Notes: generated by a model from the letters alone, not told the origin. 64,000 nt of DNA from Sphingobium sp. DEHP117 (GCF_030867385.1 NZ_JAPFBJ010000001.1:434001-498000), one strand, 5' to 3'; positions 19,032-28,097 are shown, counted from the first letter of the stretch. A program made the numbers and translations.

Positions 19032-19440
19032 ATGGTCCGACTTGGAGAACTCATGATGATACTGGAACTGCATCGGCAAGGCGTGCCGATAATCGCGATT
19101 GCGCGCCGTACTGGGCGCGATCCCAAAACGATCCGCAAATATATCGAGCGCGGAATCGAAGCGCCGGTCTATGGCCCGCGCTCTGTAGGGCGGCCAAGCA
19201 AGCTGGCACCCTATCTCGACTATCTCCGCGAGCGTGTTGCGGCCTTTATCGATCTCACCGCCGTGCGGTTGACGCGGGAGATACGCGAGATGGGCTATGA
19301 AGGCGCCTATAACGCCGTGACGCGCTTCCTGGCCGCGATCCGCCCCGACCAGCAGCCCCGGCCGTTCGAGGTCCGCTTCGAGACACCAGCGGGCATGCAG
19401 GCGCAAGTGGACTTTGTCCGCTTCGTCCGACATACCGGTC
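19032..19440 (+). pseudogene. istA: IS21-family transposase IstA, N-terminal fragment
   Basis: The frame starts MVRLGELMMILELHRQGVPI, with a helix-turn-helix (IARRTGRDPKTIRKYIERG) and YGPRSVGRPSKLAPYLDYL. It reaches the beginning of the DDE core (FETPAGMQAQVDFV). IstA is usually about 400-520 residues; only about 130 remain. The tail after VRFVRHTGRNKG is unrelated sequence. It cannot be functional. Confidence 0.82.
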
Positions 19441-19997
19441 GTAACAAAGGGAGCATAATTGGGGGCATTATTGCTTCGATATCCAAAATAGGCAGTTAAA
19501 CCAGACTTCTATAATACAATTGCGGGAGACACCCTCTCCGCCACCAGCCCATTCCACAGGGGTCCGCAATAGGACCGTCGTAGCTGGTTCCTCTTGATTG
19601 CTGGCACTTACTGGACCGGCTCCGCCTCAACCATCGTTTGAACTCAGGTAAGTGCTGTCGACAATGAGGGGTTTTCGGAGGCCGGATCATGCTTTTGAAG
19701 ACCGGTAACGCGGGCGCTGGTTCATGTTAGTCGCGATACTTCTCACCACAGTGTTGATCACCCGGCCCGGCATCGCGATAATCTGCAGCTTTGGCCAATG
19801 TCGCGATGCGGGGCCAATAGTTCGAACCAGCGCTCTGGGCACGAAAACAGATTGAGAAATTTTTCTGAAAGTCTAATCTGGTTTGGCGATAAGGCTGCTG
19901 ACGGTTCGTCGAATGGACATCGCAGATGACGGGAATCGGCACGTGCATCAGCATGCAGTGGGCAGCGGTGAACGATCAGGTGAGGGAGTATCGACGC
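19441..19997. other. Intergenic region after the IS21 fragment
   Basis: No gene, IS terminus or RNA could be supported in this roughly 550-base stretch. It contains the junction where the IS21 fragment ends and the sequence upstream of the ABM-domain gene. Confidence 0.4.
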
Positions 19998-20300
19998 GTG
20001 GATGGCATCAGGGTAACTTTCCTTATCAAGATCAAACCAAGCGCGGCTGATGCTTTTTGCGATAATCTGCCGGAGATGATCAAGGAAACGGCAAAGCGAC
20101 CCGGATTCGGCGATTTGCATATCGTTCGCCATTCGACTGAGCCCGGCACCATCTTGTTCATCGAGACGTGGGACAGCGAACAGTCTTATCACGACTATAT
20201 CGCCTGGCGGACGAGCCGCGGCGACATGGACGGGATGAACGAAATTCTTGTCGAGCCTCCGCGTCTCGATTTCTGGCCGACGACCGTCGCCTTGGCATGA
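19998..20300 (+). CDS. Antibiotic biosynthesis monooxygenase (ABM) domain protein
   Basis: The predicted 100-residue protein (GTG start at 19998, GTGAGGGAG nine bases upstream) has the dimeric ferredoxin-like ABM fold. It starts VDGIRVTFLIKIKPSAADAF, then shows KRPGFGDLHIVRHSTEPGTILFIETWDSEQSYHDYIAWRTS and ends in LDFWP. Family members include quinol monooxygenases such as YgiN. An upstream in-frame ATG at 19926 would add 24 residues without similarity. No operon partner is evident. Substrate unknown. Confidence 0.75.
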   Translation: MDGIRVTFLIKIKPSAADAFCDNLPEMIKETAKRPGFGDLHIVRHSTEPGTILFIETWDSEQSYHDYIAWRTSRGDMDGMNEILVEPPRLDFWPTTVALA

Positions 20301-20405
20301 CGCCGGTCAGCTCACGACCGGTTGTGTCCAGGTGTTTTACGGCGTGATCCGGCAGGCCTGCCGCACTGTGGCGGTGGCGGGCGTCTGGTGCATCATGCCG
20401 GACAG

Positions 20406-21122
20406 TCAGGGATGAAGCACAATGCGGCCGCTCAGCCCGCCGCCTTCCATCAGCCGGTGAGCCTCGGCCGCGTCGCTGAGAGCAAGCCGGTGTGCAACCG
20501 GCATCGTCACTTTGCCTGAAGCAACATCCTCGATGATGCGTGCCAGCCTCTCGCCATCAGCGTGATAGAACATGAATTCGGGCTCTGTCGGCAGGCCCTC
20601 TGGTGGAATGGGCAAGGTGGCCACAGTCCGAATCTTGCCGGCCCGCTGCATATGCCGCGCCGCGCGCGCGACCTCCGCACCGCCAACCGTGTCCGCAACG
20701 TGGTGAAAAGTCATTCCGGCAATCTCGTCGCCGTCTAGCGTCACGGCCGCCTCGGCACCCCATGCGCGCGCCTGCTCGAGATACTCGCGTCGGACTTCCG
20801 CAATCGTTGGCTTAGGCAGGTTGTAGATGCGCATGCAATAATCGAAATAATGTTCCTGCTCGTACTGCCAGCGTTCCTCAACAGAGAAGCGGGATCGCTT
20901 TTCCTGCGCTTCCTTGAGGTCGTGCCCGGCCGAAAAATGCTCGCCGTTCGCGGCAATCACCACGACGTTGACCGACGCGTCGGCCTGCGCAGCCTGCAGC
21001 GCGCGGTCTAGGCTTTGCAGTAGGGACTGGCTTTGCGCGTTGCGCTGTTTCGGCCGGTCAAGAATGATGCGACGGACGGATCCAATATCCTCGACAGCAA
21101 TTAAATCCGTATTGGAATCCAC
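20406..21122 (-). CDS. Chimeric ORF: enoyl-CoA hydratase N-terminus fused to quinone-reductase C-terminus
   Basis: Residues 1 to about 107 are the N-terminal part of a crotonase (ILDRPKQRNAQSQSLLQSLD, GEHFSAGHDLKEA, YCMRIYNLPKPTIAEV). They stop before the second half of the active site. From about residue 109 (EYLEQARAWGAEAAVTLDGD) to the end (AHRLMEGGGLSGRIVLHP) the sequence is the nucleotide-binding and C-terminal part of a zinc-type alcohol dehydrogenase/NADPH:quinone reductase. The join, near position 20798, keeps the frame open. This looks like a deletion fusing two genes. Neither half is complete, so activity is doubtful. Confidence 0.75.
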   Translation of the reverse strand: MDSNTDLIAVEDIGSVRRIILDRPKQRNAQSQSLLQSLDRALQAAQADASVNVVVIAANGEHFSAGHDLKEAQEKRSRFSVEERWQYEQEHYFDYCMRIYNLPKPTIAEVRREYLEQARAWGAEAAVTLDGDEIAGMTFHHVADTVGGAEVARAARHMQRAGKIRTVATLPIPPEGLPTEPEFMFYHADGERLARIIEDVASGKVTMPVAHRLALSDAAEAHRLMEGGGLSGRIVLHP

Positions 21123-21223
21123 GGCATAATACTCCCATGTCGTCCAGCAACATTAAGGGGGATAGTATAAAATGCAATAGATTTCTTATTTTTGTCGGCG
21201 AAGGGAGCTGGAGAGCCCGCGTG

Positions 21224-22123
21224 TCATTTTTGGCCGCTGCGTCTCGCCTTCGCCTTCTTCCCGGCCCCTGCCGTGGTCGTACCCTCTGGCGTAACTTCAT
21301 CCTGTATGCCCTTCATAGTCAGGCGTTCCAGGGTGAGCTCCAGAACGGCGCTTTTCAACCTCGCATTTTCCTCCAGCAATGCCTTGTAATCCGTGTTTTC
21401 GGACCTGTCGGAGCCATTTGGCGCGGCAGCGTCTGGGCGGATGCCGGAAACGAAGATGCCGCAGAGATGTTCGGCCACCTCCGCCGGGGTTCGCCGACCG
21501 TCCGGCTTGAACCAGATCCGGGACCAGGTGATGCTCCCGAACAGCAGCATCCGGACGAGACCCGGGTCAAGGTCGCCGCGTATCTCGCCCAGCTGCTGTC
21601 CTTTGACGAGTATGTCGTGCATGCGATGCCCATATTCGCGGGCGGCTTTGAGCGTGCCCTGCCTCAGCTTTGGCGGCACCTCGTTGATGATGCGGTTGTA
21701 GGCCGGCAGGTAGGGGTCGTCAGACAGGACGACGGCGACATGCGCTGCAATGCCGATTTTCAGTTTTTCCAGCGATGGCACCCCCTCGCCGAGCGTGTCC
21801 AGTTCCTTGTAGACGCTTTCGCTGATCGTCGTCATCGATCGTTCCAGCACGGCGCTGGTGATCTCGTCGCGCGATTTGAAATGGTAATAGAGGCTGCCCG
21901 GATGTGTGCCGACGGCGGTTGCGATGTCTGTCAGCGTCGTGCCCGTATAGCCGTTTTCGGCAAAAAGTTTCGCGGCATTCCAGATGATTTTTTCCCGTTT
22001 TCTCGCGCCCTTGCGGCCTTTCGGTTCGTCCGCTTCATCTGGCATGAGATTGCCATCGTCCGCTAATGATTTGACGCGCGAGGCTTTCACCATGAAATGA
22101 TTCCAAATAGGTTCTTGTTGCAA
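21224..22123 (-). CDS. TetR/AcrR family transcriptional regulator
   Basis: The 299-residue protein has an N-terminal TetR helix-turn-helix at about residues 42-90 (IIWNAAKLFAENGYTGTTL, then TDIATAVGTHPGSLYYHFKS). A ligand-binding domain follows, then an unusual C-terminal extension with a coiled-coil-like segment (LLEENARLKSAVLELTLERL) and a basic tail. Several alternative starts exist: Met11 (22093) and Met27 (22045). It lies between the chimeric crotonase ORF and a degraded crotonase on the other strand. This suggests it once regulated acyl-CoA metabolism (inference). Confidence 0.88.
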   Translation of the reverse strand: MQQEPIWNHFMVKASRVKSLADDGNLMPDEADEPKGRKGARKREKIIWNAAKLFAENGYTGTTLTDIATAVGTHPGSLYYHFKSRDEITSAVLERSMTTISESVYKELDTLGEGVPSLEKLKIGIAAHVAVVLSDDPYLPAYNRIINEVPPKLRQGTLKAAREYGHRMHDILVKGQQLGEIRGDLDPGLVRMLLFGSITWSRIWFKPDGRRTPAEVAEHLCGIFVSGIRPDAAAPNGSDRSENTDYKALLEENARLKSAVLELTLERLTMKGIQDEVTPEGTTTAGAGKKAKARRSGQK

Positions 22124-22234
22124 CTCCTTGCGGTGGTAATCGTCAATTTGCCCTGACGCAACAATCGAACCCGTTTCCGGATGGCGGACGTTTGCGATGT
22201 CAGGGAATGATCTTGCCCGGATTGAGGATATGAG

Positions 22235-22620
22235 GCCGATCCGGATTTGCGCGTACTGGTTCTGACTGGCGCTGGCGATCAGGCCTTTTCATCGGGCGCC
22301 GATCTGGCCCTTATGAACAGCGACGAGAGCGCCCAGACCATTCCCGTTTGGGAGGCGCACGATTTATTCGGGCTGGGCCGCTGCCGCAAGGCGACGATTG
22401 CCGCCTTCAATGGGCTCGCCGTGGGGGGCGGCCTGGAGTTGGTGCTTTGCTGTGATATCCGGATATCGGTCGATGACGCCCGGTTCGGTCTCCCTGAGCC
22501 TGAACTCGGATTCAAGGCGGGCGTGGCATCGGTGCTGCTACCCCGGCTGATGCCGCTGGGGTAGTGATGGACATGATGCTGCGATCGTGCCGGCAGGCGA
22601 AGTCTGCGCTGCGGGCGGGA
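22235..22620 (+). pseudogene. Enoyl-CoA hydratase fragment
   Basis: The open segment EADPDLRVLVLTGAG, SSGADLALM, AAFNGLAVGGGLELVLCCDI and FGLPEPELGFKAG is the central part of a crotonase-fold enzyme, including the oxyanion-hole glycine regions. It has a TGA codon just upstream instead of an N-terminus. The frame breaks at 22562 (PRLMPLG-stop), after which MDMML continues in another frame. About 45 N-terminal and over 100 C-terminal residues are missing or unreadable. Confidence 0.75.
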
Positions 22621-22745
22621 CATTCGATGGTGGATAGGCTGAAGAATACAGCCGCATCTGACGGGCCTTGGCGATCCTGCAGAGCGCGCAGTCTAACTTG
22701 AAACATTCCAGGCACCAAGCTATCAGATGCTGCGGGCGCTAACTG

Positions 22746-22779
22746 TCCGACTGGAGACGTAATCCGACTGGAGACGTAA
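22746..22779. repeat. Tandem 17-bp direct repeat before the FadR-type gene
   Basis: TCCGACTGGAGACGTAA occurs twice, back to back, and the second copy ends exactly at the ATG (22780). Each copy contains a GGAG ribosome binding site. The duplication therefore doubles the translation-initiation region or an overlapping operator. Confidence 0.85.
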
Positions 22780-23535
22780 ATGGATTCCCTGGGGGGAAGC
22801 GTCCGCATTCCCAAAACTTCCGAAGTGCTTGCCCGAAGAATTCGGCGCTGGATCATCAATGGTGAACTGCCGAAAGATTCCCGCCTTCCGCAAGAAGCCA
22901 AGTTGATGGAGCAGTTCGACGTGTCTCGTCCGACACTGCGCGAGGCGATACGGATTCTGGAATGGGAAGGCATGATCGAGGTCTCCCGCGGTGCGCGGGG
23001 CGGCGCGCGGGTTACATCCGGCTGGGGCGATCTGGTGTCCCGGGCGATGGGCATTGCGTTGCAGACGCGCCATGCAACGCTGGCGCACATCCATGAAGTG
23101 CGCAGCCTGATCGAGCCGCCGGCGGCTCGACTGGCGGCGGAGCGCAATTCTGAAGCGGCGGCCGATGCTTTGGGCGAGCTGATGCAGGAACAATGGTGGG
23201 CCTGGTCGGATGCACACGCCATCGCGGAAATCATTAGCGCCTTTCACCAGACCCTGCTTCAGCAATGTGGCAATCCCACGCTGGAGGTATTTGGCGTCGC
23301 TCTACAGGGAATCGTGGCCAAGAACATCGAGATGTCCGGGCGCGCGGACAATCGCGCCAGTCACGTCCTGCCAAAACCGAAAACGGCCTACCGGTCGCAG
23401 GAACGTCTCGTTTCGCTCATCCGGGCGGGTGACAGCGAGGGGGCCGAAAATCACTGGCGAAAACACATGGCCGCAACCCAGACATATCTGCTGGGGGGGT
23501 TCTCGGCGACCGAGGTTATCGACGTCCTCGATTGA
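22780..23535 (+). CDS. FadR-type GntR family transcriptional regulator
   Basis: This 251-residue regulator has an N-terminal winged helix-turn-helix (about residues 10-75: VLARRIRRWIINGELPKDSR, then FDVSRPTLREAIRILEWEGM) and a C-terminal FCD ligand-binding domain with EVRSLIEPPAARLAAER and the late HRKHM-type motif NHWRKHMAATQTYL. FCD regulators usually sense carboxylic acids or acyl-CoAs. The start at 22780 directly follows a duplicated 17-bp sequence containing GGAG. No obvious target operon adjoins; the preceding crotonase is degraded. Confidence 0.9.
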   Translation: MDSLGGSVRIPKTSEVLARRIRRWIINGELPKDSRLPQEAKLMEQFDVSRPTLREAIRILEWEGMIEVSRGARGGARVTSGWGDLVSRAMGIALQTRHATLAHIHEVRSLIEPPAARLAAERNSEAAADALGELMQEQWWAWSDAHAIAEIISAFHQTLLQQCGNPTLEVFGVALQGIVAKNIEMSGRADNRASHVLPKPKTAYRSQERLVSLIRAGDSEGAENHWRKHMAATQTYLLGGFSATEVIDVLD

Positions 23536-23828
23536 GCAAGCTGGCGTCAGTAGATTGAGGGAGGAGCACGGCGCCATCTGTCGTGTGGCGGGCAAGGGCG
23601 AACGAAACGCCGGGTGCAAACTCAATCCGCGAACTGCTTGAGAGCAAGCCTGCCTGGCTGGTGAGCGTCGCCATGGCCAACAAAGCTGTCGGATCATCTG
23701 GGCAGTAATTACGCGGCTTCCGGGTTGCCATGCATTCCCGTCATTGAAACCATAGTGCAAGGTGATTTTTCTTCGCGGCCTCCTCGGGCGATAGCAGGAC
23801 AATCGTTCCAACTGTCGAGGAGAATGCC

Positions 23829-24320
23829 ATGCTCACCCGCCCCTTTGCCGCCGCGCTGATGCTTGCCGGTAGCCTCATTTCGCTCCAGCCAGCCTTCGCG
23901 GCACCAACACCCCAGCCTGTGGCCGCCGCCGATGGCATTGTCCGCCTCAAGAGCGCCAACAGTTTTGACGACACCGTCGTCCGGCTCAAGGCGGATGTCG
24001 CCGCGAAAGGCATCCGCTTGTTCGACCAGATCGACCAGAGCGGCCTTGGCGCGCAGGCCGATCTGAAGATTGGGCGGTCGACGCTGGTGATCTTCGGCAA
24101 CCCGCCATTGGGCGTGCAGTTCCTCCAGTCCAATCCCTATGCCGGGCTGGACTGGCCGGTGCGCATGCTGGTGACGCAGGATGCCGATGGCGCGGTGTGG
24201 GTCGCGTGGTCCGAGTTCGATTTCATCGCAAAGCGGTACCGCATCGATGACAAGCCGGCGCAGTTCAAGATGGCCGGCGAAGTTGCAGCCTCCATAGCCT
24301 CTGCGGCCACGGGCAACTGA
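23829..24320 (+). CDS. DUF302 domain protein, exported
   Basis: The 163-residue protein starts with a signal peptide (MLTRPFAAALMLAGSLISLQ, cleavage probably after AFA). The mature part is a DUF302 domain: SFDDTVVRLKADVAAKGIRLFDQIDQ and STLVIFGNPPLGVQFLQSNP. Its role is unknown; DUF302 proteins are small periplasmic or cytosolic proteins found beside redox and stress genes. Its stop overlaps the start of the YeeE/YedE gene (TGATG), so the two are translationally coupled and probably work together. Confidence 0.88.
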   Translation: MLTRPFAAALMLAGSLISLQPAFAAPTPQPVAAADGIVRLKSANSFDDTVVRLKADVAAKGIRLFDQIDQSGLGAQADLKIGRSTLVIFGNPPLGVQFLQSNPYAGLDWPVRMLVTQDADGAVWVAWSEFDFIAKRYRIDDKPAQFKMAGEVAASIASAATGN

Positions 24321-25285
24321 TGTCACCGGCCGCCGCCTTCAGCCTGATCGTCGCCATCGCGTGCGCGGTGGTGATGGGCTTCGCCATAAACCGGGGTGCG
24401 ACCTGCATGGTGTCTGCGGTTGATGAAGTGGTGCGCAAGCGCCGTTTTACTCGCTTCGTTGCCCTCGGTGAAGCGGCGCTCTGGGTCGCGGGCGGCATCG
24501 CGCTGGGGAGCATGGTCGGCCTGATGCCTGAAACCGCACCACATCCAGGCCTGTCCGCGCAAACGGTCGTTGGCGGCGCACTTCTGGGGCTTGGCGCCTA
24601 TGTGAACAAGGCGTGCGTATTCGGCTCGGTCGCGCGCTTTGGGTCCGGCGAATGGCATTATGCGCTGACACCGCTCGGCTTTCTCGCCGGGTGCGTGGTG
24701 GCGTTGCCCTGGCTTGGTAACGCTGGGGTTCGCCCCAGCGCTCTGCACTATCCCAATTTTCCTCTTGCTGTCGGCATCGCGTTGACGCTGTTCGCGCTCT
24801 GGCGTGGCATCGGCGTTTTGCTCTCCGCCCGCGCGGGCATGCTGGCCCGCCACATCTGGGCGCCGCATCAGGCCACTGCCGTCATCGGCGTCACGTTCGT
24901 CATTCTGCTGTTGACCGCTGGCATGTGGACCTATCCCGAGGCACTGGCCCAGCTGGCACGAGGCATGACCATGGAGAGCAGTGCCCGGCTCACATTGTTC
25001 GTCGCGCTTCTTGCGGGCGCTGTGTGGAGCGGGGGCGGCATCCGGAGCGGCGCGGGCGGGTGGTCCGGCCGCAGGGCTATGCGCTGCGTGGCCGGCGGTG
25101 CCCTCATGGGCATGGGCAGTCTGATGATACCGGGCGGCAACGACAGCCTGATCCTGATCGGCCTTCCATTTCTTCAGCCCTATGCCTGGGCCGCGCTCGC
25201 CGCGATGGCAGGCACGATCGCGCTCTGCCTGATGGCGGAGGAGCGGGCGCAGAGGATGCTGGATTCTCTTCGACGTCCGCATTAA
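24320..25285 (+). CDS. YeeE/YedE family sulfur-compound transporter-like membrane protein
   Basis: The 321-residue protein has about nine hydrophobic segments. It also has the Gly/Cys signatures of the YeeE/YedE (TsuA-like) family: FAINRGATCMVSAVDE near residue 25 and GGALLGLGAYVNKACVFGSVARFGSGE near residue 90. In studied members conserved cysteines pass thiosulfate across the membrane. Substrate here is inferred only by family. It is coupled to the upstream DUF302 gene. The LysR gene follows after 24 bases and may be the regulator. Confidence 0.85.
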   Translation: MSPAAAFSLIVAIACAVVMGFAINRGATCMVSAVDEVVRKRRFTRFVALGEAALWVAGGIALGSMVGLMPETAPHPGLSAQTVVGGALLGLGAYVNKACVFGSVARFGSGEWHYALTPLGFLAGCVVALPWLGNAGVRPSALHYPNFPLAVGIALTLFALWRGIGVLLSARAGMLARHIWAPHQATAVIGVTFVILLLTAGMWTYPEALAQLARGMTMESSARLTLFVALLAGAVWSGGGIRSGAGGWSGRRAMRCVAGGALMGMGSLMIPGGNDSLILIGLPFLQPYAWAALAAMAGTIALCLMAEERAQRMLDSLRRPH

Positions 25286-25309
25286 AAACATGCCGGTGGG
25301 GGTGCTGCC

Positions 25310-26236
25310 ATGGAGATGCAACAGGTCCGATATTTCATCGCGGTTGCGAAAACGCTGAACTTCACCCGCGCAGCGGAGCAGTGCAACGTCACCCAGCCAG
25401 CGCTCACTCGCGCCATCAAGCAGCTTGAGGACGAACTGGGCGGCGAGTTGATCCGCCGCGAAGGCCGCCTCAGCCACCTGACCGATCTGGGCGCGCGAAT
25501 GCTGCCGCTCCTTACCCAGTGTTATGAAAGCGCGATCAGCGCAAAGTCGCTCGCGGCGCAGGTGCGCAAGGGCGATGTCGCATGCCTCTCCATCGGCGTG
25601 TCGCGCACGCTGGATCTCGATCTTCTGATCGAGCCATTGGCGGAAATGCACCGCAGCTTCCCCGGCCTGCAACTCAAGCTCCGGCGCGGAACCGGCGCGC
25701 AGATCGGCGAGTGGCTCAAGAATGGGGATGTCGAAATCGCGCTGGGTGGGCAGATCGGCGAAAGCTGGGATCGGCTGGAGGCCTGGCCGATGTTCACCGA
25801 GGCTTTCAACTTCGTCGTGGCGAACGACCATGAGCTTGCGATGCGCAACGATCTGGAGCTGGACGTGGAGCTGGTGAAGGACCTGCGCTTCCTCGTCCAT
25901 GCCGATGCTGATCCGGCGGAGCTGAATCGCGCGCGGCTGGATGCGGCCGGCATCAATCTGGACCTTGCGCATGAGGTGGACTCGATCCGTGATCTGGAGG
26001 CGCTGGTCGCAGCGCGGCTTGGCGTTGCGATACTTCCGGCAAGCGCGATGAAGGCACAGCGGGTCCGCCATCTGAGGTATCCGGCGCTGGATCAGCGGCG
26101 TACCGTGGCGGTGTATAGTGTCGCGGGTCGCGCGCGTTCGCGCGAGGCGAGCGCGCTGCTCAATCTGGTGCGTGCCGCCGACTGGTCAGGCCTTTCCACC
26201 CTTCCCGAGAAGATCGAGCGATTTCAGAACGTCTGA
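25310..26236 (+). CDS. LysR family transcriptional regulator
   Basis: The 308-residue protein has the classical N-terminal helix-turn-helix (MEMQQVRYFIAVAKTLNFTR, then QCNVTQPALTRAIKQLEDEL) and a periplasmic-binding-protein-like effector domain from about residue 90. It lies 24 bases after the YeeE/YedE gene and in the same direction, not divergent. It may control the DUF302-YeeE pair. Its last 51 bases overlap the end of the convergent peroxiredoxin gene. Confidence 0.9.
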   Translation: MEMQQVRYFIAVAKTLNFTRAAEQCNVTQPALTRAIKQLEDELGGELIRREGRLSHLTDLGARMLPLLTQCYESAISAKSLAAQVRKGDVACLSIGVSRTLDLDLLIEPLAEMHRSFPGLQLKLRRGTGAQIGEWLKNGDVEIALGGQIGESWDRLEAWPMFTEAFNFVVANDHELAMRNDLELDVELVKDLRFLVHADADPAELNRARLDAAGINLDLAHEVDSIRDLEALVAARLGVAILPASAMKAQRVRHLRYPALDQRRTVAVYSVAGRARSREASALLNLVRAADWSGLSTLPEKIERFQNV

Positions 26237-26899
26237 CGGTTCCATCCGCCGCCGATAGTCCGGGTCGACGTGGCGCGCGACGATGGTTCCGCCCATGTCG
26301 ACCACGAACACCGCCGGTACAGGCAGCAGCCACCCGGTTCCGCCCTGATAGTGCGGCACGTCCCAGCCTGCGCTTTCGATCAGCGATGCCATGAACTCAT
26401 CGACCAAAATGGCGAGATTGATGGACAGCGTATAGCCACCTCCGACATCGCTGAGGAACGGAAACTTCGCGCCGGCTTCTGCCCGTAACGTTCGGGTATA
26501 TTGCCGTGTCTCCTGCGTGATCGCGACGATCCTTGCTGGCGCAATCTTGTCCTGAATCTCGGCCATGCCGACCATGTTGAGGCGGCAATAGGGACACCAG
26601 TGGCCGCGATAGAAGGCGATGATGAGCGGCGCTTCGGCCAGCAGCTCGTCCATGTTCACCAGCCTGCCGTCCTGATCGGGCAGGGTGAAGGGCGGCATGC
26701 GGTCACCCACCTGCGGCGCACTGTGCCCCGCCTGAGCAGCTTCCAGCCGCCCGACAAAATCGTCGACAGCATCCGCAAACTCAGGGCTTTGTTCGCGCAC
26801 CTTGTCGGCGATGGCTTTCAGCCGCGCGGCGAGGGGAGTGTCCATGTCACGCACCTGCTGAAACGTCTCTTCGAGCGCAGCTACCAGCGGATGTGTCAT
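26186..26899 (-). CDS. Peroxiredoxin-like (AhpC/TSA family) protein
   Basis: This 237-residue protein has an N-terminal helical region (about residues 1-60) and a thioredoxin-fold AhpC/TSA domain containing VGDRMPPFTLPDQDGRLV and the active-site region IAFYRGHWCPYCRLNM. The CPYC pair contains the likely peroxidatic cysteine. Later motifs PAVFVVDMGGTIVARHVDPD fit the family. It should reduce peroxides with thiols. It is convergent with the LysR gene and overlaps it by 51 bases. Confidence 0.9.
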   Translation of the reverse strand: MTHPLVAALEETFQQVRDMDTPLAARLKAIADKVREQSPEFADAVDDFVGRLEAAQAGHSAPQVGDRMPPFTLPDQDGRLVNMDELLAEAPLIIAFYRGHWCPYCRLNMVGMAEIQDKIAPARIVAITQETRQYTRTLRAEAGAKFPFLSDVGGGYTLSINLAILVDEFMASLIESAGWDVPHYQGGTGWLLPVPAVFVVDMGGTIVARHVDPDYRRRMEPSDVLKSLDLLGKGGKA

Positions 26900-26954
26900 G
26901 CCGTTTCTCCCCGATCCCGCTCATAGCACAGCGATTTGCCGCTTCCATTGCGAT

Positions 26955-28097
26955 TTATTCCGCCGCAAGCGGCTGATCCACCAGCTCGCCACCACATGCT
27001 TCATGCAGGATGAAGCCTTCGAGCGGATCGAAATCCCCCCGCCATGGCGCCTGGTTCAGCGTGTCCATCGTATGCCGGTATCCCGCCTGCCAGCGCTGGG
27101 CGATGCCATCGGGGCTGAAGTCGATATCCTTGGCGTGATCCTCATAATCCAGCGCGGGCGCGAGCAGACGGATGACGTGCATCCGCGTGGTGCAGCCATA
27201 GCTGGCCAGCTCGGTGAGGCGATTGTCGGCGGGATGCGCGGCTGCGAACTCCTCCGCCAGCTCGGCAATGATGTGGCGCAGCTTGTGGAGCTGCCGTTGC
27301 CGCTCGATATGCGCGGCTGCGCGCGAGCTGTATTGCAGGTCCTTCTGCCGGTTCATCACCTGCCAGATCGTCTCCGGCTCCGGTCCGTGCGGGTTCCACA
27401 GATGCACCGAGAAAACGACGCTGCTGCGGCGCTTGGGATCGTCGAACACCGTCTCCACCGGTGTGTTGGAAAGAATGCCTCCGTCCCAGAACAGGTCCTC
27501 GCCGATGCGCACCGCAGGGAAGGCCGGAGGCAACGCTCCCGAGGCGAGGATGTGCCGCACGTCGATCGCCGTGTCGCGGCTATCGAAATAGGTCATCTCG
27601 GCGGTTCGGACATTTGCCGCGCCGACGGTGAGGCGCATCGGGCCGTTGTTGATCTGATCGAAGTCGACGAGAGTCTTGAGCGTCTCGCTAAGCGGCGCGA
27701 CCGAATAATATCCGGCGCCATCGCTGCCCAGCGGCGCATGGGGGCTGAAGAAGGCTGACGGGCGCGGCTGGAAGAATGCCGGTATGCCGGTGGTAATCGC
27801 CATCATGTTGCGCGCGGCGGAGGTGAACCAGTTGGGCAGTGGCACGCCCATGAACTTGTCCGTCTCCACCCGCTTCCAAAAGTCGCGCAGCCGCTCCATG
27901 CGTTCTGCATAGGGCGCACCGGCAATGATGCTCGCGTTGATGGCGCCGATCGAGGTGCCGACAACCCAGTCAGGCTCGATCCCGGCCTCGTGCAGCGCCT
28001 GATAGACGCCGACCTGATATGCCCCGAGCGCGCCGCCGCCCTGAAAAACCAGAACGATCTGGCCAAGGCGGGAAAGTTCATCCTGCAAGTTCGACAT
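26955..28097 (-). CDS. Patatin-like phospholipase with DUF3734-type C-terminus
   Basis: The start at 28097 is favoured because AGGAG lies six bases upstream; the open frame continues to 28124. The 380-residue product has the patatin oxyanion loop (GGGALGAYQVG), the G-x-S-x-G nucleophile motif GTSIGA and the catalytic Asp in DGGILSNTP. A C-terminal part with RDFDPLEGFILHEACG-like sequence is seen in DUF3734 patatins. It is presumably a cytosolic lipid acyl hydrolase. The 3-hydroxybutyrate dehydrogenase gene ends 33 bases upstream on the same strand, so the pair is an operon. This pairing fits polyhydroxybutyrate or lipid turnover. Confidence 0.88.
   Translation of the reverse strand: MSNLQDELSRLGQIVLVFQGGGALGAYQVGVYQALHEAGIEPDWVVGTSIGAINASIIAGAPYAERMERLRDFWKRVETDKFMGVPLPNWFTSAARNMMAITTGIPAFFQPRPSAFFSPHAPLGSDGAGYYSVAPLSETLKTLVDFDQINNGPMRLTVGAANVRTAEMTYFDSRDTAIDVRHILASGALPPAFPAVRIGEDLFWDGGILSNTPVETVFDDPKRRSSVVFSVHLWNPHGPEPETIWQVMNRQKDLQYSSRAAAHIERQRQLHKLRHIIAELAEEFAAAHPADNRLTELASYGCTTRMHVIRLLAPALDYEDHAKDIDFSPDGIAQRWQAGYRHTMDTLNQAPWRGDFDPLEGFILHEACGGELVDQPLAAE

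Larger units (their letters stand above)
18884..19440 (+). mobile_element. IS21-family element, left end only
   Basis: The sequence from TGTCATTGGGCGTGCAAAAC onward is a typical IS21-family terminus, and istA starts 148 bases inside it. It inserted into an IS3 orfA. The right part of istA, all of istB and the second terminus are missing. The similarity stops near 19430-19440. Confidence 0.75.

Noticed and set aside
24323..26071. Minus-strand ORF of 582 codons opposite the YeeE/YedE and LysR genes
   Set aside because: It has Arg/His/Gln/Ala-rich composition typical of antisense GC-rich frames; both genes on the other strand have clear families.
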